From the NCBI GenBank assembly GCA_905233165.1, contig CAJODL010000012.1, positions 1 through 64,000 of the forward strand: DNA of 64,000 bases. The letters are read 5' to 3'. Below the pieces are notes generated by a model. The model had not been told where the DNA came from, made no database searches, and worked only from the letters and a program-made list of their open reading frames with translations. This stretch comes from an uncultured Prevotella sp. GTDB taxonomy: Bacteria; Bacteroidota; Bacteroidia; Bacteroidales; Bacteroidaceae. This document shows positions 24,233 through 33,936 of the stretch, piece after piece; position 1 is the stretch's first letter, and every line of letters starts with the position of its first letter. Made by a program: the position numbers and the translations under genes.

Positions 24233-25578
24233 CCCAAAACAAGAGGGAACTTTGGGCTTCGTGCCAGAAATTCTTTCGTGAGAATATAGAAAACGAGGAA
24301 TATACTCGTTTGTTCTCTCACGTCGAATTCGAGACTTTTGAAATAGCCTCGAATACTCTTGTATTGCGTATCCCCAGCCAATATATTTCCGAATCCATCG
24401 AGAATGATGAACGGTTGTTTGAGATTTTCCGTAAAGCCATACAATATACCTTTGGTATGATACGCCTTAATTGGCATATCGTAATGAGGGAAAATCAAAA
24501 GGGGGGATTGACATATGAAGAACCTGTTGCACCAAAGCCTGATATAGAGTCAAACCTTAATAGAGGACAGACCTTTCGTACTTTTGTGGAAGGTGATAGC
24601 AACAGATTATCACGCTCAATCGGATTAAGAATAGCGGAACACCCGGCAGGAACACAGTTTAATCCACTTTTTGTTTATGGGCCATCAGGTTGTGGCAAGA
24701 CACACCTCGTAAATGCTATAGGAAACAGATGCAAGGAATTGTATCCAGAAAAACGTGTGCTATACGTTAGTGCGCAGATGTTTCAGCAACAGTTCACGCA
24801 AGCAAATCTGAATGGTCAGTTTAATGACTTCATATCCTTCTATCAAACCATCGATATGCTCATCGTAGATGATGTGCAGGAATGGATGACAGCAACGAAA
24901 ACGCAAAATGCTTTTTTCCATATATTTAATCACCTGACTCTTAACGGCAAGCGCATAATTCTGGTCAGCGATAGAGCTCCTGTGGAACTGGAAGGCATGA
25001 ATAAACGCCTGTTGTCTCGTTTTAAGAGTGGCATGATGGCTGAGATGGAACAGCCAAATGTTCAGCTGTGTGTGGATATATTGCATAACAAAATGGCTCG
25101 TGATGGAGTGAAAATCTCAGAGGATGTGGTTGTCTTTATTGCCAAGACTGCTAATAACTCTATCCGCGAGTTGGAAGGCATAATTAATTCTTTGATGGCT
25201 TATAGTGTTGTCTATAACTCCAACATAGACATGAAACTTGTTGAGCGCGTAGTACAACGAGCTGTCAAAGTAGATAATATGCCTCTTACTGTTGATGATG
25301 TTCTTGAGACTACTTGTAGATTCTTTGATGTAACTCCCAATGCAGTTAAAGGACCATCACGAAAGAAAGAACTCGTTTTGCCTCGTCAGATAGTAATGTA
25401 TTTGGCTGACAAATATACAAATATTCCTGCCGCCAGGATTGGTAAATTGGTAGGTGGGCGTGATCATAGTACTGTGTTGCATAGCATAAATAAGGTACGT
25501 GAGATGAAGGAAAAAGATAAGTCCTTTGCCTCACAATTAAAGAAGGTGGATGAGATGCTGAAGGTTAAGAAATCTTAA
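24229..25578 (+). CDS. dnaA: Chromosomal replication initiator DnaA
   Basis: 449 residues. Domain I is at 1-85, with a short linker; domain III is an AAA+ ATPase with Walker A GPSGCGKTH (151-159) and Walker B LIVDDVQE. Domain IV has the DNA-binding signature GRDHSTVLHSINKV near the C-terminus. The usual GGVGLGKTH reads GPSGCGKTH and the post-Walker-B segment is DDVQEWM. The gene is the third cistron of an envelope operon (amidase, MCE) and starts inside the MCE stop codon. No cluster of DnaA boxes, dnaN or gyrB is nearby, so this is probably not the origin. Confidence 0.93.
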   Translation: MTQNKRELWASCQKFFRENIENEEYTRLFSHVEFETFEIASNTLVLRIPSQYISESIENDERLFEIFRKAIQYTFGMIRLNWHIVMRENQKGGLTYEEPVAPKPDIESNLNRGQTFRTFVEGDSNRLSRSIGLRIAEHPAGTQFNPLFVYGPSGCGKTHLVNAIGNRCKELYPEKRVLYVSAQMFQQQFTQANLNGQFNDFISFYQTIDMLIVDDVQEWMTATKTQNAFFHIFNHLTLNGKRIILVSDRAPVELEGMNKRLLSRFKSGMMAEMEQPNVQLCVDILHNKMARDGVKISEDVVVFIAKTANNSIRELEGIINSLMAYSVVYNSNIDMKLVERVVQRAVKVDNMPLTVDDVLETTCRFFDVTPNAVKGPSRKKELVLPRQIVMYLADKYTNIPAARIGKLVGGRDHSTVLHSINKVREMKEKDKSFASQLKKVDEMLKVKKS

Positions 25579-25606
25579 AATCTCATGCTGTTCCAATTTT
25601 TTTTCG

Positions 25607-25614
25607 TACTTTTG
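25607..25614 (+). promoter_or_regulatory. -7 box for the M23 peptidase gene (TACTTTTG)
   Basis: TACTTTTG lies 66 nt before the ATG; the expected -33 position is poorly matched. Confidence 0.5.
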
Positions 25615-25679
25615 CATCCGAGTTTGTATCTACCCCCGCCAATATTGGCACAAAACTAAACGAGAGAGAAGCTAAAATC

Positions 25680-26573
25680 ATGAAGTTAAGATATTTGTAT
25701 ATTGTATTAATCTCTATTGTATTGTCTTTTGTCGCGGCCTCGTCATTTGCTCAGGATTTGATAGCAATGCAGGCTCCACTCGACAAACACATGAAGAAAC
25801 TTGATACACTTGCATTGCGCTCCGTAATAGAGCGAGAAGAGGCTGAGGCTCCAGCATCAATGTTATATCCTGAATGGAGCAATAAGTATGCGCATCGTGA
25901 ATCAGCTTTGCCGGATTCTTTCAGAATTAATCTTCAAGGTTTCCATATGCCATGTGAAAGTCGTGTTGTCACAAGTAACTATGGCGCTCGATGGGGCAGA
26001 ATGCATAAGGGTATTGATATAAAGGTGTATATAGGTGATACCATTCGTGCTGCTTTCTCTGGAAAGGTGAGAATCGTGAGATACGAGGCCGGTGGCTATG
26101 GTAAATATGTGGTAATCCGCCACAATAACGGTCTTGAAACCGTTTATGGACATATGTCTGCATGGTTGGTTGATGAGAACCAGACTGTAAGAGCTGGTCA
26201 GCCAATCGGTTTGGGCGGTAATACAGGCCGTTCAACAGGTTCACATCTGCATTTTGAGACACGTCTTTGTGGAATGGCTATAAATCCGACAACCTTCTTC
26301 GATTTTGTTAATCAGGATGTGGTTGCAGATACTTATATGTTCCGAAAGTCTAAATTCCGCAGAGAAATTGCTTCAATGCGCACTTCTTCTCGAAACGTAA
26401 GTCAGGCAAATACTCAAGAGCAGACAGCTACACACTATCATAAAGTTGTAGCGGGCGAGTCTCTCAGCAGTATTGCAAGAAAGCGTAATACTACAGTTGA
26501 TCAGATTTGTAAGATGAACCATATCTCAAAGAATGTGAAGGTTCGTCCTGGGCAGATACTTCGTTATAACTAA
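25680..26573 (+). CDS. Secreted M23 peptidase with LysM domain
   Basis: 297 residues. A signal peptide (to about 24) is followed by a LytM/M23 domain with HKGIDI (zinc His/Asp), GHMSAW and HLHFE, and a C-terminal LysM (HYHKVVAGESLSSIARKRNTT to VRPGQILRYN) that binds peptidoglycan. All zinc ligands of an active endopeptidase are present, so it is likely enzymatic rather than a degenerate activator. It precedes the esterase by 2 nt and probably shares its transcript. Confidence 0.93.
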   Translation: MKLRYLYIVLISIVLSFVAASSFAQDLIAMQAPLDKHMKKLDTLALRSVIEREEAEAPASMLYPEWSNKYAHRESALPDSFRINLQGFHMPCESRVVTSNYGARWGRMHKGIDIKVYIGDTIRAAFSGKVRIVRYEAGGYGKYVVIRHNNGLETVYGHMSAWLVDENQTVRAGQPIGLGGNTGRSTGSHLHFETRLCGMAINPTTFFDFVNQDVVADTYMFRKSKFRREIASMRTSSRNVSQANTQEQTATHYHKVVAGESLSSIARKRNTTVDQICKMNHISKNVKVRPGQILRYN

Positions 26574-26575
26574 TA

Positions 26576-27358
26576 ATGAAGAAGAGCATTTTTCTTTTGT
26601 TGGCTTTCTTGACTCCATTATTAATGGCTGCAGAAGGACAGTTGGTAAAACTTTCTACTGGAGCAGAAATGACGGTATATCTACCTGATGCTGATAAGGC
26701 AACGGGGCGTGCTGTCGTCGATTGTCCAGGAGGTGGTTATAGCCATCTGTCAATGGATAATGAAGGTCATAATTGGGCTGCCTTTTACAATGATTTGGGT
26801 ATTGCTTATGCTGTGTTGAAATACAGAATGCCCAAAGGGGATAGGAATGTTCCATTGTCTGATGTTTATGAGGCAGTAAAGACCTTTAAGGAAAATGCAG
26901 AGAAGTGGCATGTTAACTCAAACGATGTCGGCATACAAGGTTTTTCTGCTGGTGGCCATTTGGCTTCTGCAGTAAGTACTCATGCCCCAGCAGAGTTGCG
27001 CCCAAAGTTCTCTGTGCTGTTTTATCCTGTAATAAGTATGGATGAACGTGTGACGCATAAGGGTTCTTGTGTCGGTTTCCTCGGTGATGCCCGTGCGGAT
27101 GGTAATCTTGTGAAAGAATGGAGCAGCCACGAGGCAGTGGATAGTTTGACTCCTCCAGCAATAATAATTTTAGCAAGCGATGATAGGGCAGTACCTCCAT
27201 TGACAAATGGATTGGAATATTATACCGCCTTGCGTAAAGCAGGCAAAAAAGCCGCATTCTTTGCTTATCCGTCAGGTGGGCATGGTTTTGGCTTTAGAGA
27301 TGCGTGGAAATACCACGATTTAATGCTAAAAGAGCTGGAAACATGGCTAAAAGAATAA
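26576..27358 (+). CDS. Secreted alpha/beta-hydrolase, acetyl-xylan-esterase-like
   Basis: 260 residues with a signal peptide (to about 18). The oxyanion motif PGGGYSHL, nucleophile Ser in GFSAGGHL, Asp in ASDDRAVPP and His in SGGHGFG form a complete catalytic set. The arrangement is that of small BD-FAE/endo-xylanase-associated esterases in Bacteroidetes, which remove acetyl groups from plant polysaccharides. Substrate is inferred. A strong terminator starts 5 nt after the stop codon. Confidence 0.88.
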   Translation: MKKSIFLLLAFLTPLLMAAEGQLVKLSTGAEMTVYLPDADKATGRAVVDCPGGGYSHLSMDNEGHNWAAFYNDLGIAYAVLKYRMPKGDRNVPLSDVYEAVKTFKENAEKWHVNSNDVGIQGFSAGGHLASAVSTHAPAELRPKFSVLFYPVISMDERVTHKGSCVGFLGDARADGNLVKEWSSHEAVDSLTPPAIIILASDDRAVPPLTNGLEYYTALRKAGKKAAFFAYPSGGHGFGFRDAWKYHDLMLKELETWLKE

Positions 27359-27362
27359 AAAG

Positions 27363-27396
27363 TCTCGAATAATTTTGTTATTCGGGATTTTTTTTG
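27363..27396 (+). terminator. Terminator of the esterase gene, overlapping the next promoter
   Basis: A 10-bp stem (27363-27372 with 27378-27387, one G-T pair) with a TTTTG loop is followed by eight T. The loop holds the TTTG of the downstream msbA promoter. Confidence 0.85.
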
Positions 27397-27404
27397 TACT
27401 TTTG
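27374..27404 (+). promoter_or_regulatory. Promoter of the msbA-rfb operon
   Basis: TTTG at 27374-27377, a 19-nt spacer and TACTTTTG at 27397-27404. The -33 box is the loop, and the spacer is the second arm and T tract, of the preceding terminator. Confidence 0.8.
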
Positions 27405-27434
27405 ACGCCAAATAAATTATTAATTTGAAATAAA

Positions 27435-29270
27435 ATGCTGAAGCAATTCTTCAAAGTTTTGGCGAGATATATGTTCCCTTACAAAATGTATATTGTAGGG
27501 GCAATATTGCTAAATATCTTCGCACAATGGATGAATGTCTTTTCATTCGTCGTATTGATTCCTATTCTTAATATTTTGTTCAAGATTGATCAGACGGTAT
27601 ATCACTATCAGGATTGGACATGGAGTACACTTAACAAGGATGTTGTAGTAAATAACGGATATGCTTTGGTGCAAGAGATGACTGCGTCTTATGGCGCATT
27701 TATTACTCTGTGTATCATGGGTGCTCTGCTGGTAGTCATGACAGCGGTAAAGTGTACAGGCTACTGGGCATCTATGAACATTATGGTACCACTCAGTACT
27801 GGTATTGTTCGAGATATACGTACGGAGTTATATAACAAGATATTGAAGTTGCCCCTTAGTTTCTTTAGTTCTGAGCGCAAGGGTGATATCATAGTACGTA
27901 TGAGTACTGATGTCCAGGTGGTGGAGAGTTCTATCACGTCTGGTATGGACAATCTGATTCGTCAGCCTATAGCAATCATTGTTTGTTTTACTACATTGTT
28001 CACTGTCAGCTGGCAATTGACATTGTTCGTGTTGTGTGTTACTCCGCCTGCAGCATGGGTAATGGGTGCCATTAGTAAGAGGTTGAAGAGTCAGTCTTCT
28101 AATGTGCAAGCTGGCCTTAGTGAGATTATGGCGCAGATAGAAGAAACTCTTGGTGGATTGCGTATTGTTAAGGCGTTTATTGCAGAGGACAAGATGAACA
28201 AGCGTTTTGTCTTTGCTAATAATGAATTCCGTCGTGGAATGATAGGCATGATGCGACGTCTCAATGCGGCACATCCTGTTTCCGAAACAATGGGAACTGT
28301 AATAATTGTAGTAGTGCTGTTGTTTGGAGGATGGTTGATTCTGGAAGGTAAGGGATTTATCGATGCCTCAACATTTATCTTCTACATGGTGATACTTTAT
28401 AGTGTCATCAATCCTATCAAGGACTTGACACGAACAAGCTATAACATCCCAATGGGCCTTGCCTCAATGGATCGTATCGATTACATCCTTCAGGCCGAGA
28501 ATCCTATCAAGGAGTTACCAAATCCAAAGCCATTGAGCAGTTTTGAGGATAAAGTAGAACTGCGTGATGTTTCCTTCCACTATATTGAGGGACGTGAAGT
28601 GCTGAAGCATATTAACCTCACAGTGCCAAAGGGAAAGACTGTAGCTTTGGTAGGTCAGTCGGGTTCCGGTAAGTCAACACTGGTTGACCTTATTCCTCGC
28701 TATCATGATGTTTCGGATGGAGGCGTTTATATCGATGGCAAGAATATCAAGGAGGTCGGCATCCATGATTTGCGCCAGCTGATAGGCAATGTCAATCAGG
28801 AGGCTATCCTCTTCAATGATACCTTCTACAACAATATCACCTTTGGTGTTGAGAATGCCACAATGGAGCAGGTGATAGAGGCAGCAAAGATTGCCAATGC
28901 TCACGAATTTATTATGGAGAGTGAGAATGGCTATGATACAATGATAGGTGATCGTGGCGGACGCCTGTCTGGCGGTCAGCGTCAGCGTGTGTCAATAGCT
29001 CGTGCCATACTGAAGAATCCTCCAATTCTGATATTGGATGAGGCAACATCAGCCCTTGATACAGAATCAGAGCACTTGGTACAGGAAGCTCTCGACAGAT
29101 TGATGAAGACTCGTACGACAGTAGCTATCGCACACCGTCTATCAACTATCAAAAATGCTGACATCATTCATGTGCTATATGAAGGAGAGATAGTAGAAAG
29201 TGGTAAGCATGATGAACTGATTGCCAAAGACGGCTACTACAAGAAGTTATATGATATGCAGCAACTATAG
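27435..29270 (+). CDS. msbA: MsbA-type ABC exporter (fused membrane and ATPase domains)
   Basis: 611 residues with six predicted membrane helices (about 1-330) followed by an ATPase domain. Walker A GQSGSGKST, Q-loop, signature LSGGQRQRVSIARAIL, Walker B ILILDEATSALD and the H-loop AIAHRLST are all intact. The family flips lipid A-core or other lipids or drugs. Followed by nucleotide-sugar genes for surface polysaccharide, a lipid or glycolipid flippase role is likely; the MsbA name is a family assignment. It has its own promoter overlapping the preceding terminator. Confidence 0.88.
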   Translation: MLKQFFKVLARYMFPYKMYIVGAILLNIFAQWMNVFSFVVLIPILNILFKIDQTVYHYQDWTWSTLNKDVVVNNGYALVQEMTASYGAFITLCIMGALLVVMTAVKCTGYWASMNIMVPLSTGIVRDIRTELYNKILKLPLSFFSSERKGDIIVRMSTDVQVVESSITSGMDNLIRQPIAIIVCFTTLFTVSWQLTLFVLCVTPPAAWVMGAISKRLKSQSSNVQAGLSEIMAQIEETLGGLRIVKAFIAEDKMNKRFVFANNEFRRGMIGMMRRLNAAHPVSETMGTVIIVVVLLFGGWLILEGKGFIDASTFIFYMVILYSVINPIKDLTRTSYNIPMGLASMDRIDYILQAENPIKELPNPKPLSSFEDKVELRDVSFHYIEGREVLKHINLTVPKGKTVALVGQSGSGKSTLVDLIPRYHDVSDGGVYIDGKNIKEVGIHDLRQLIGNVNQEAILFNDTFYNNITFGVENATMEQVIEAAKIANAHEFIMESENGYDTMIGDRGGRLSGGQRQRVSIARAILKNPPILILDEATSALDTESEHLVQEALDRLMKTRTTVAIAHRLSTIKNADIIHVLYEGEIVESGKHDELIAKDGYYKKLYDMQQL

Positions 29271-29285
29271 AAAATATATAGAGTT

Positions 29286-30191
29286 ATGAAAGGAATCGTA
29301 TTAGCAGGTGGGTCAGGTACTCGCCTTTATCCCATCACCAAGGGCATCTCAAAACAGCTGATGCCTATCTATGACAAACCTATGATCTATTATCCGATAT
29401 CAGTACTGATGTTGGCTGGTATCAGAGATATCCTTATTATCTCTACACCATTCGATTTGCCTGGCTTTAAGCGTCTTTTGGGGGACGGCTCTGACTATGG
29501 AGTACACTTTGAGTATGCAGAGCAGCCTTCTCCAGACGGCCTCGCTCAGGCATTCACTATAGGTAAGGATTTCATTGGTAGCGATTCTGCGTGTCTTGTA
29601 TTGGGCGATAATATCTTCCAGGGTTCCGGTTTCACAGCAATGTTGAAAGAGGCTGTCCGCACAGCAGAAGAAGATAAGAAGGCAACAGTCTTCGGATACT
29701 GGGTAAATGACCCTGAGAGATATGGCGTTGCTGAATTTGACAAGGATGGTAACTGTCTGTCTATAGAAGAGAAGCCTGAGCATCCAAAGAGCAACTATGC
29801 TGTTGTAGGTTTGTATTTCTATCCAAACAAGGTTGTTGATGTTGCAAGCAAGATAAAGCCGTCAGCACGTGGAGAGTATGAGATAACAACTGTCAATCAG
29901 TGGTTCCTGAATGATAAGGAACTGAAGGTGCAAACCCTTGGTCGTGGTTTTGCATGGCTCGATACGGGTACTCATGATTCTCTTTCGGAGGCTTCTACAT
30001 ACATTGAGGTATTAGAGAAGCGTCAGGGCCTGAAGGTGGCATGTCTTGAGGGCATAGCATACCGTAAGGGCTGGATTAACGAGGAGAAGATGCGTGAACT
30101 GGCTAAGCCAATGCTCAAGAATCAGTACGGCCAGTATCTCCTGAAAGTTATTGATGAAGTAAAACGTTATGGTAAAGATAATTTAGATTAG
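29286..30191 (+). CDS. rfbA: Glucose-1-phosphate thymidylyltransferase
   Basis: 301 residues. The nucleotidyltransferase signature [11 protein letters not shown] and the sugar-binding block [14 protein letters not shown] are at the expected places, and VLGDNIFQG holds the metal Asp. It makes dTDP-glucose from dTTP and glucose-1-phosphate, the first step to dTDP-L-rhamnose. Length and the C-terminal helical extension are of the RmlA large type. It starts 15 nt after the ABC exporter, and rfbB follows 2 nt after its stop. Confidence 0.97.
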   Translation: MKGIVLAGGSGTRLYPITKGISKQLMPIYDKPMIYYPISVLMLAGIRDILIISTPFDLPGFKRLLGDGSDYGVHFEYAEQPSPDGLAQAFTIGKDFIGSDSACLVLGDNIFQGSGFTAMLKEAVRTAEEDKKATVFGYWVNDPERYGVAEFDKDGNCLSIEEKPEHPKSNYAVVGLYFYPNKVVDVASKIKPSARGEYEITTVNQWFLNDKELKVQTLGRGFAWLDTGTHDSLSEASTYIEVLEKRQGLKVACLEGIAYRKGWINEEKMRELAKPMLKNQYGQYLLKVIDEVKRYGKDNLD

Positions 30192-30193
30192 GC

Positions 30194-31327
30194 ATGAAAA
30201 ATATAGTTATTACTGGTGGCGCTGGTTTTATTGGAAGCCACGTAGTTCGTCTTTTCGTGAATAAATATCCGGAGTATAAGATTATCAATCTGGATAAGTT
30301 GACATATGCAGGAAATCTTGCAAACCTAAAGGACATTGAGAACAAACCAAACTACAAATTTGTCAAGATGGATATCTGCGACTTTGACGCCTTCTATCAG
30401 CTGATGCAGGATGAGAAAATTGACGGTATCATTCACCTCGCTGCAGAGAGTCATGTTGACCGTTCCATCAAAGACCCTTTCACCTTCGCAAAGACAAACG
30501 TGATGGGTACTCTTTCTCTTCTTCAGGCAGCAAAGCTGTATTGGGAGTCGCTGCCAGAGAAATATGAGGGCAAGCGTTTCTACCACATCTCTACCGATGA
30601 GGTATATGGCGCCCTTACAATGACAAATCCTGAAGGCATAGAGCCTCCATTTACCACGAAGGCAAGTTCCGGCAAGCATCACTTGGCTTATGGTAAAGAT
30701 TTCTTCTATGAGGACACAAAATATATGCCTCATTCTCCTTATTCAGCTTCAAAGGCAAGTTCCGACCACTTTGTGCGTGCTTTCCACGATACATACGGAA
30801 TGCCTACGATTGTTACGAACTGCTCCAACAATTACGGTCCTTATCAGTTCCCTGAGAAGCTGATTCCTCTGTTCATCAACAATATCCGCAATCGCAAACC
30901 GTTGCCTGTTTATGGCAAGGGCGAGAATGTACGCGACTGGCTCTTCGTAGAAGACCATGCTCGTGCCATAGACCTTATTTTCCATAAGGGTACTATAGCT
31001 GAGACATACAACATCGGTGGCTTCAACGAGTGGAAGAATATAGATATCATCAAGGTGGTCATCAACACAGTTGACAGACTTCTTGGCCGTAAGGAAGGTG
31101 AGGATATGAATCTCATCACTTATGTAACAGACCGCCTTGGCCATGATGCCCGTTATGCCATCGATTCTTCAAAGTTACAGAAGGAATTAGGCTGGGAGCC
31201 TTCTCTGCAGTTTGAGGAGGGTATAGAGAAGACTGTCAAGTGGTATCTCGATAATGAGGAGTGGATGAATAACATCACTTCTGGCGACTATGAGAAGTAT
31301 TACGAGTCAATGTATAAGAACAGATAA
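30194..31327 (+). CDS. rfbB: dTDP-glucose 4,6-dehydratase
   Basis: 377 residues of the extended short-chain dehydrogenase family. NAD-binding GGAGFIGSHVV, the catalytic Thr-Asp-Glu of STDEVYG and the Tyr/Lys pair in YSASKASSDH are present. It makes dTDP-4-keto-6-deoxyglucose. Compared with typical RmlB (about 355) it carries a small insertion of about 20 residues after the STDEVYG block (TMTNPEGIEPPFTTKASSGKHH region). Second enzyme of the dTDP-rhamnose set in this operon. Confidence 0.96.
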   Translation: MKNIVITGGAGFIGSHVVRLFVNKYPEYKIINLDKLTYAGNLANLKDIENKPNYKFVKMDICDFDAFYQLMQDEKIDGIIHLAAESHVDRSIKDPFTFAKTNVMGTLSLLQAAKLYWESLPEKYEGKRFYHISTDEVYGALTMTNPEGIEPPFTTKASSGKHHLAYGKDFFYEDTKYMPHSPYSASKASSDHFVRAFHDTYGMPTIVTNCSNNYGPYQFPEKLIPLFINNIRNRKPLPVYGKGENVRDWLFVEDHARAIDLIFHKGTIAETYNIGGFNEWKNIDIIKVVINTVDRLLGRKEGEDMNLITYVTDRLGHDARYAIDSSKLQKELGWEPSLQFEEGIEKTVKWYLDNEEWMNNITSGDYEKYYESMYKNR

Positions 31328-31351
31328 TTAACTAAAAACAGATAATCAACA

Positions 31352-32449
31352 ATGAGTAAAGAAAAAATAGCCCTTATTACAGGTGTAACAGGTCAGGATG
31401 GTTCTTATCTCAGTGAATTTCTTTTGCAGAAAGGTTATGAAGTACATGGTATCATCCGTCGCAGTTCTGTAGATTTCCGCGAGCGTATTGCACATCTTGA
31501 GGGCAAGCCTGATTTCCACCTTCACTATGCTGATATGAGTGATTCTATGTCGCTCGTAAAATTGGTGGGGAATATTCATCCGACAGAGATATACAACCTA
31601 GCAGCTCAGAGCCATGTTCAGGTGAGCTTTGATGCTCCGGAGTTTACGGCTGATGTTGATGCAGTCGGCGTATTGCGTATCCTGGAAGCTGTGCGCACCA
31701 ATCATTTAGAGAAGACCTGCCGCATATATCAGGCATCTACCTCAGAGCTTTATGGTAAGGTGGAGGAGGTGCCACAAAATGAGAATACTCCATTTCATCC
31801 TTACAGCCCATATGCTGTTGCAAAGCTCTATGGCTACTGGATTATCAAGGAATATCGTGAGGCATATAATATGTTCTGCTGCTCTGGTATTCTGTTTAAT
31901 CATGAGTCAGAGCGTCGTGGTGAGACCTTTGTAACGCGAAAGATAACACTAGCAGCAGCACGCATCGCAAACGGCACACAGGACTGTCTGTATTTGGGTA
32001 ATCTCGATTCTCTGCGCGATTGGGGATATGCAAAGGATTATGTGGAATGTATGTGGCTGATACTGCAGCATGACACACCAGAGGATTTCGTCATTGCCAC
32101 AGGTGTGCAGCATACCGTTCGCGAGTTCGCTACGCTGGCCTTCCATTATGCCGGCATAGAACTGAAGTGGGAGGGTGAAGGCGTAAATGAGAAGGGCATA
32201 GATGTTGCAACAGGCAAGACGGTTGTTGCTGTGTCAGAGATGTTCTATCGTCCAACGGATGTGGTGAATCTTTGGGGTGATCCTTCAAAGGCAAAGAAAG
32301 AGCTTGGATGGGATCCAATGAAGACGACCTTCGAGCAGTTGGTGGAACTGATGGTAAGACACGATATCGCCAAGATAAAGGCTGATTATGCAGCTGCACA
32401 GGTACATACCAACCTTGCGGAATATCTCGAAAAGAGAGAGCATAGGTAA
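31352..32449 (+). CDS. gmd: GDP-mannose 4,6-dehydratase
   Basis: 365 residues. [15 protein letters not shown] (NADP loop), [10 protein letters not shown] (catalytic Thr/Glu region), [11 protein letters not shown] (Tyr-Lys) and the GDP-mannose-binding [17 protein letters not shown] identify Gmd. It makes GDP-4-keto-6-deoxymannose, precursor of GDP-fucose, GDP-rhamnose or perosamine. It is inserted between rfbB and rfbD, splitting the usual rfbABDC order. No fcl or rmd reductase follows, so the second step is encoded elsewhere. Confidence 0.96.
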   Translation: MSKEKIALITGVTGQDGSYLSEFLLQKGYEVHGIIRRSSVDFRERIAHLEGKPDFHLHYADMSDSMSLVKLVGNIHPTEIYNLAAQSHVQVSFDAPEFTADVDAVGVLRILEAVRTNHLEKTCRIYQASTSELYGKVEEVPQNENTPFHPYSPYAVAKLYGYWIIKEYREAYNMFCCSGILFNHESERRGETFVTRKITLAAARIANGTQDCLYLGNLDSLRDWGYAKDYVECMWLILQHDTPEDFVIATGVQHTVREFATLAFHYAGIELKWEGEGVNEKGIDVATGKTVVAVSEMFYRPTDVVNLWGDPSKAKKELGWDPMKTTFEQLVELMVRHDIAKIKADYAAAQVHTNLAEYLEKREHR

Positions 32450-32474
32450 TTCATAATTCACAATTCATAATTGA
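32447..32474. repeat. Heptamer array, 4 units, spanning gmd stop to rfbD start
   Basis: TAATTCA, TAATTCA, CAATTCA and TAATTGA make up the whole gmd-rfbD gap: the first unit contains the gmd stop TAA and the last base begins the rfbD ATG. Confidence 0.9.
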
Positions 32475-33361
32475 TGAACATATTAGTCACAGGTGCAAAT
32501 GGTCAGCTCGGTAACGAGATGCGTATTGTTGCAAAGAGTCTATCACATTTTTTTCTGTTTACTGACGTCTCTCAGCAGGATGGGGTAGAGACCGCATATC
32601 TTGATATCACCAATATGGATGACATCAGGAAGATGGTAAGCGAGCATAATATCAACGTCATCGTTAATTGTGCCGCATGGACCAATGTTGATGGGGCAGA
32701 GGATCCTGAGAAATACGCACTGGTAGAGAAATTAAACGCTACAGCACCAGAGAACCTTGCAAAGGCAATGAAAGAAGTTGATGGTTGGCTGGTACAAATC
32801 TCAACAGATTATGTCTTTGGCAAGGAACCATATAACACCCCTTGTAAGGAAGACCAGAAAGGTACTCCGACTGGTGTTTATGGTGCAACAAAGCTTCTTG
32901 GTGAACAGAAGGTAATCGCTACAGGCTGTAAGCATATGATAATTCGTACTGCTTGGCTATATTCAGAGTTCGGAAAGAATTTCTGCAAGACGATGCTTGC
33001 CCTCACGGCCTATAAGCCACAGCTGAAGGTGGTGTTCGACCAGTGTGGCACACCAACGTATGCGCTGGACCTTGCAAATGCTATCGTCAAGATGCTTGAG
33101 AAACCAGTTGTTGGCACATATCATTTCAGCAACGAGGGCGTTTGCTCATGGTATGATTTCACAAAGATGATTCAGGAGTATTCCGGTCAGACGGCCTGCG
33201 ACGTACAGCCTTGTCACTCCGACGAATTCCCTTCACCCGTAAAGCGTCCTGCCTATTCCGTCCTCGACAAGACGGGCATCAAGGAAACATTTGGCGTAAA
33301 GGTGCCCTATTGGACAGACTCTTTGCAACAATGTCTTAAGAATATAGAAACATGGAAGTAA
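32474..33361 (+). CDS. rfbD: dTDP-4-dehydrorhamnose reductase
   Basis: 295 residues from the ATG at 32474 (an adjacent TTG at 32471 would add one residue). Motifs GANGQLGNEM, STDYVFGKEPY and YGATKLLGE (catalytic Tyr/Lys) are present. It performs the last step to dTDP-L-rhamnose, normally with RfbC. The start codon is formed by the last heptamer unit. Its end overlaps rfbC by 10 nt. Confidence 0.96.
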   Translation: MNILVTGANGQLGNEMRIVAKSLSHFFLFTDVSQQDGVETAYLDITNMDDIRKMVSEHNINVIVNCAAWTNVDGAEDPEKYALVEKLNATAPENLAKAMKEVDGWLVQISTDYVFGKEPYNTPCKEDQKGTPTGVYGATKLLGEQKVIATGCKHMIIRTAWLYSEFGKNFCKTMLALTAYKPQLKVVFDQCGTPTYALDLANAIVKMLEKPVVGTYHFSNEGVCSWYDFTKMIQEYSGQTACDVQPCHSDEFPSPVKRPAYSVLDKTGIKETFGVKVPYWTDSLQQCLKNIETWK

Positions 33362-33936
33362 TAAAAACTACCATTAAAGATATGCTGATACTTCAGCCAA
33401 AGGTGTTTGGTGACAATCGAGGATATTTCTTCGAGAGTTTCTCACAGCGTGAGTTTGACGAGAAGGTGGCGCCAATTCTCGGCCATACTATCAACTTTGT
33501 GCAGGACAACGAGTCGATGTCCTCCTATGGTGTGATGCGTGGGTTGCATTTCCAGCGTCCTCCTTTTACGCAGAGCAAGTTGGTGCGTTGCGTGAAGGGT
33601 GCCGTGCTCGATGTCGCTGTCGATATCCGCAAGGGCAGTCCTACGTTTGGGCAGCATGTGGCAGTGGAGTTGACGGAGGAAAACCACACGCAGTTCTTTG
33701 TGCCCCGTGGCTTCGCTCATGGCTTTGCGGTGCTCACGGAGACGGCTGTGTTCCAGTACAAGTGCGACGAATTCTACCATCCCGAGGCAGACGGCGGCAT
33801 CAGTATTCTTGACACCTCGCTCGGCATCGACTGGAAGATACCGACAGACAAGGCTCTGCTCAGCGAGAAGGATACGAAGCACGCCCTCCTGAAAGACTTC
33901 GATACACCGTTCGACATCAATGTGAGTCTGTATTAA
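33352..33936 (+). CDS. rfbC: dTDP-4-dehydrorhamnose 3,5-epimerase
   Basis: A 194-residue cupin. The substrate-binding RGLHFQRPPFTQSKLVRCVKG, containing catalytic His, and DVAVDIRKGSPTFG and PRGFAHGFAVL are intact. It epimerises dTDP-4-keto-6-deoxyglucose at C3 and C5. It overlaps rfbD by 10 nt and closes the operon. With rfbA, rfbB and rfbD it completes dTDP-L-rhamnose synthesis; no glycosyltransferase is adjacent. Confidence 0.97.
   Translation: MEVIKTTIKDMLILQPKVFGDNRGYFFESFSQREFDEKVAPILGHTINFVQDNESMSSYGVMRGLHFQRPPFTQSKLVRCVKGAVLDVAVDIRKGSPTFGQHVAVELTEENHTQFFVPRGFAHGFAVLTETAVFQYKCDEFYHPEADGGISILDTSLGIDWKIPTDKALLSEKDTKHALLKDFDTPFDINVSLY

Noticed and set aside
22100..25680. Chromosomal origin next to dnaA
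   Set aside because: Only one DnaA box (22129-22137) and no AT-rich unwinding region with box clusters. Another TTATCCACA at about 42180 lies inside the RluA-family gene.
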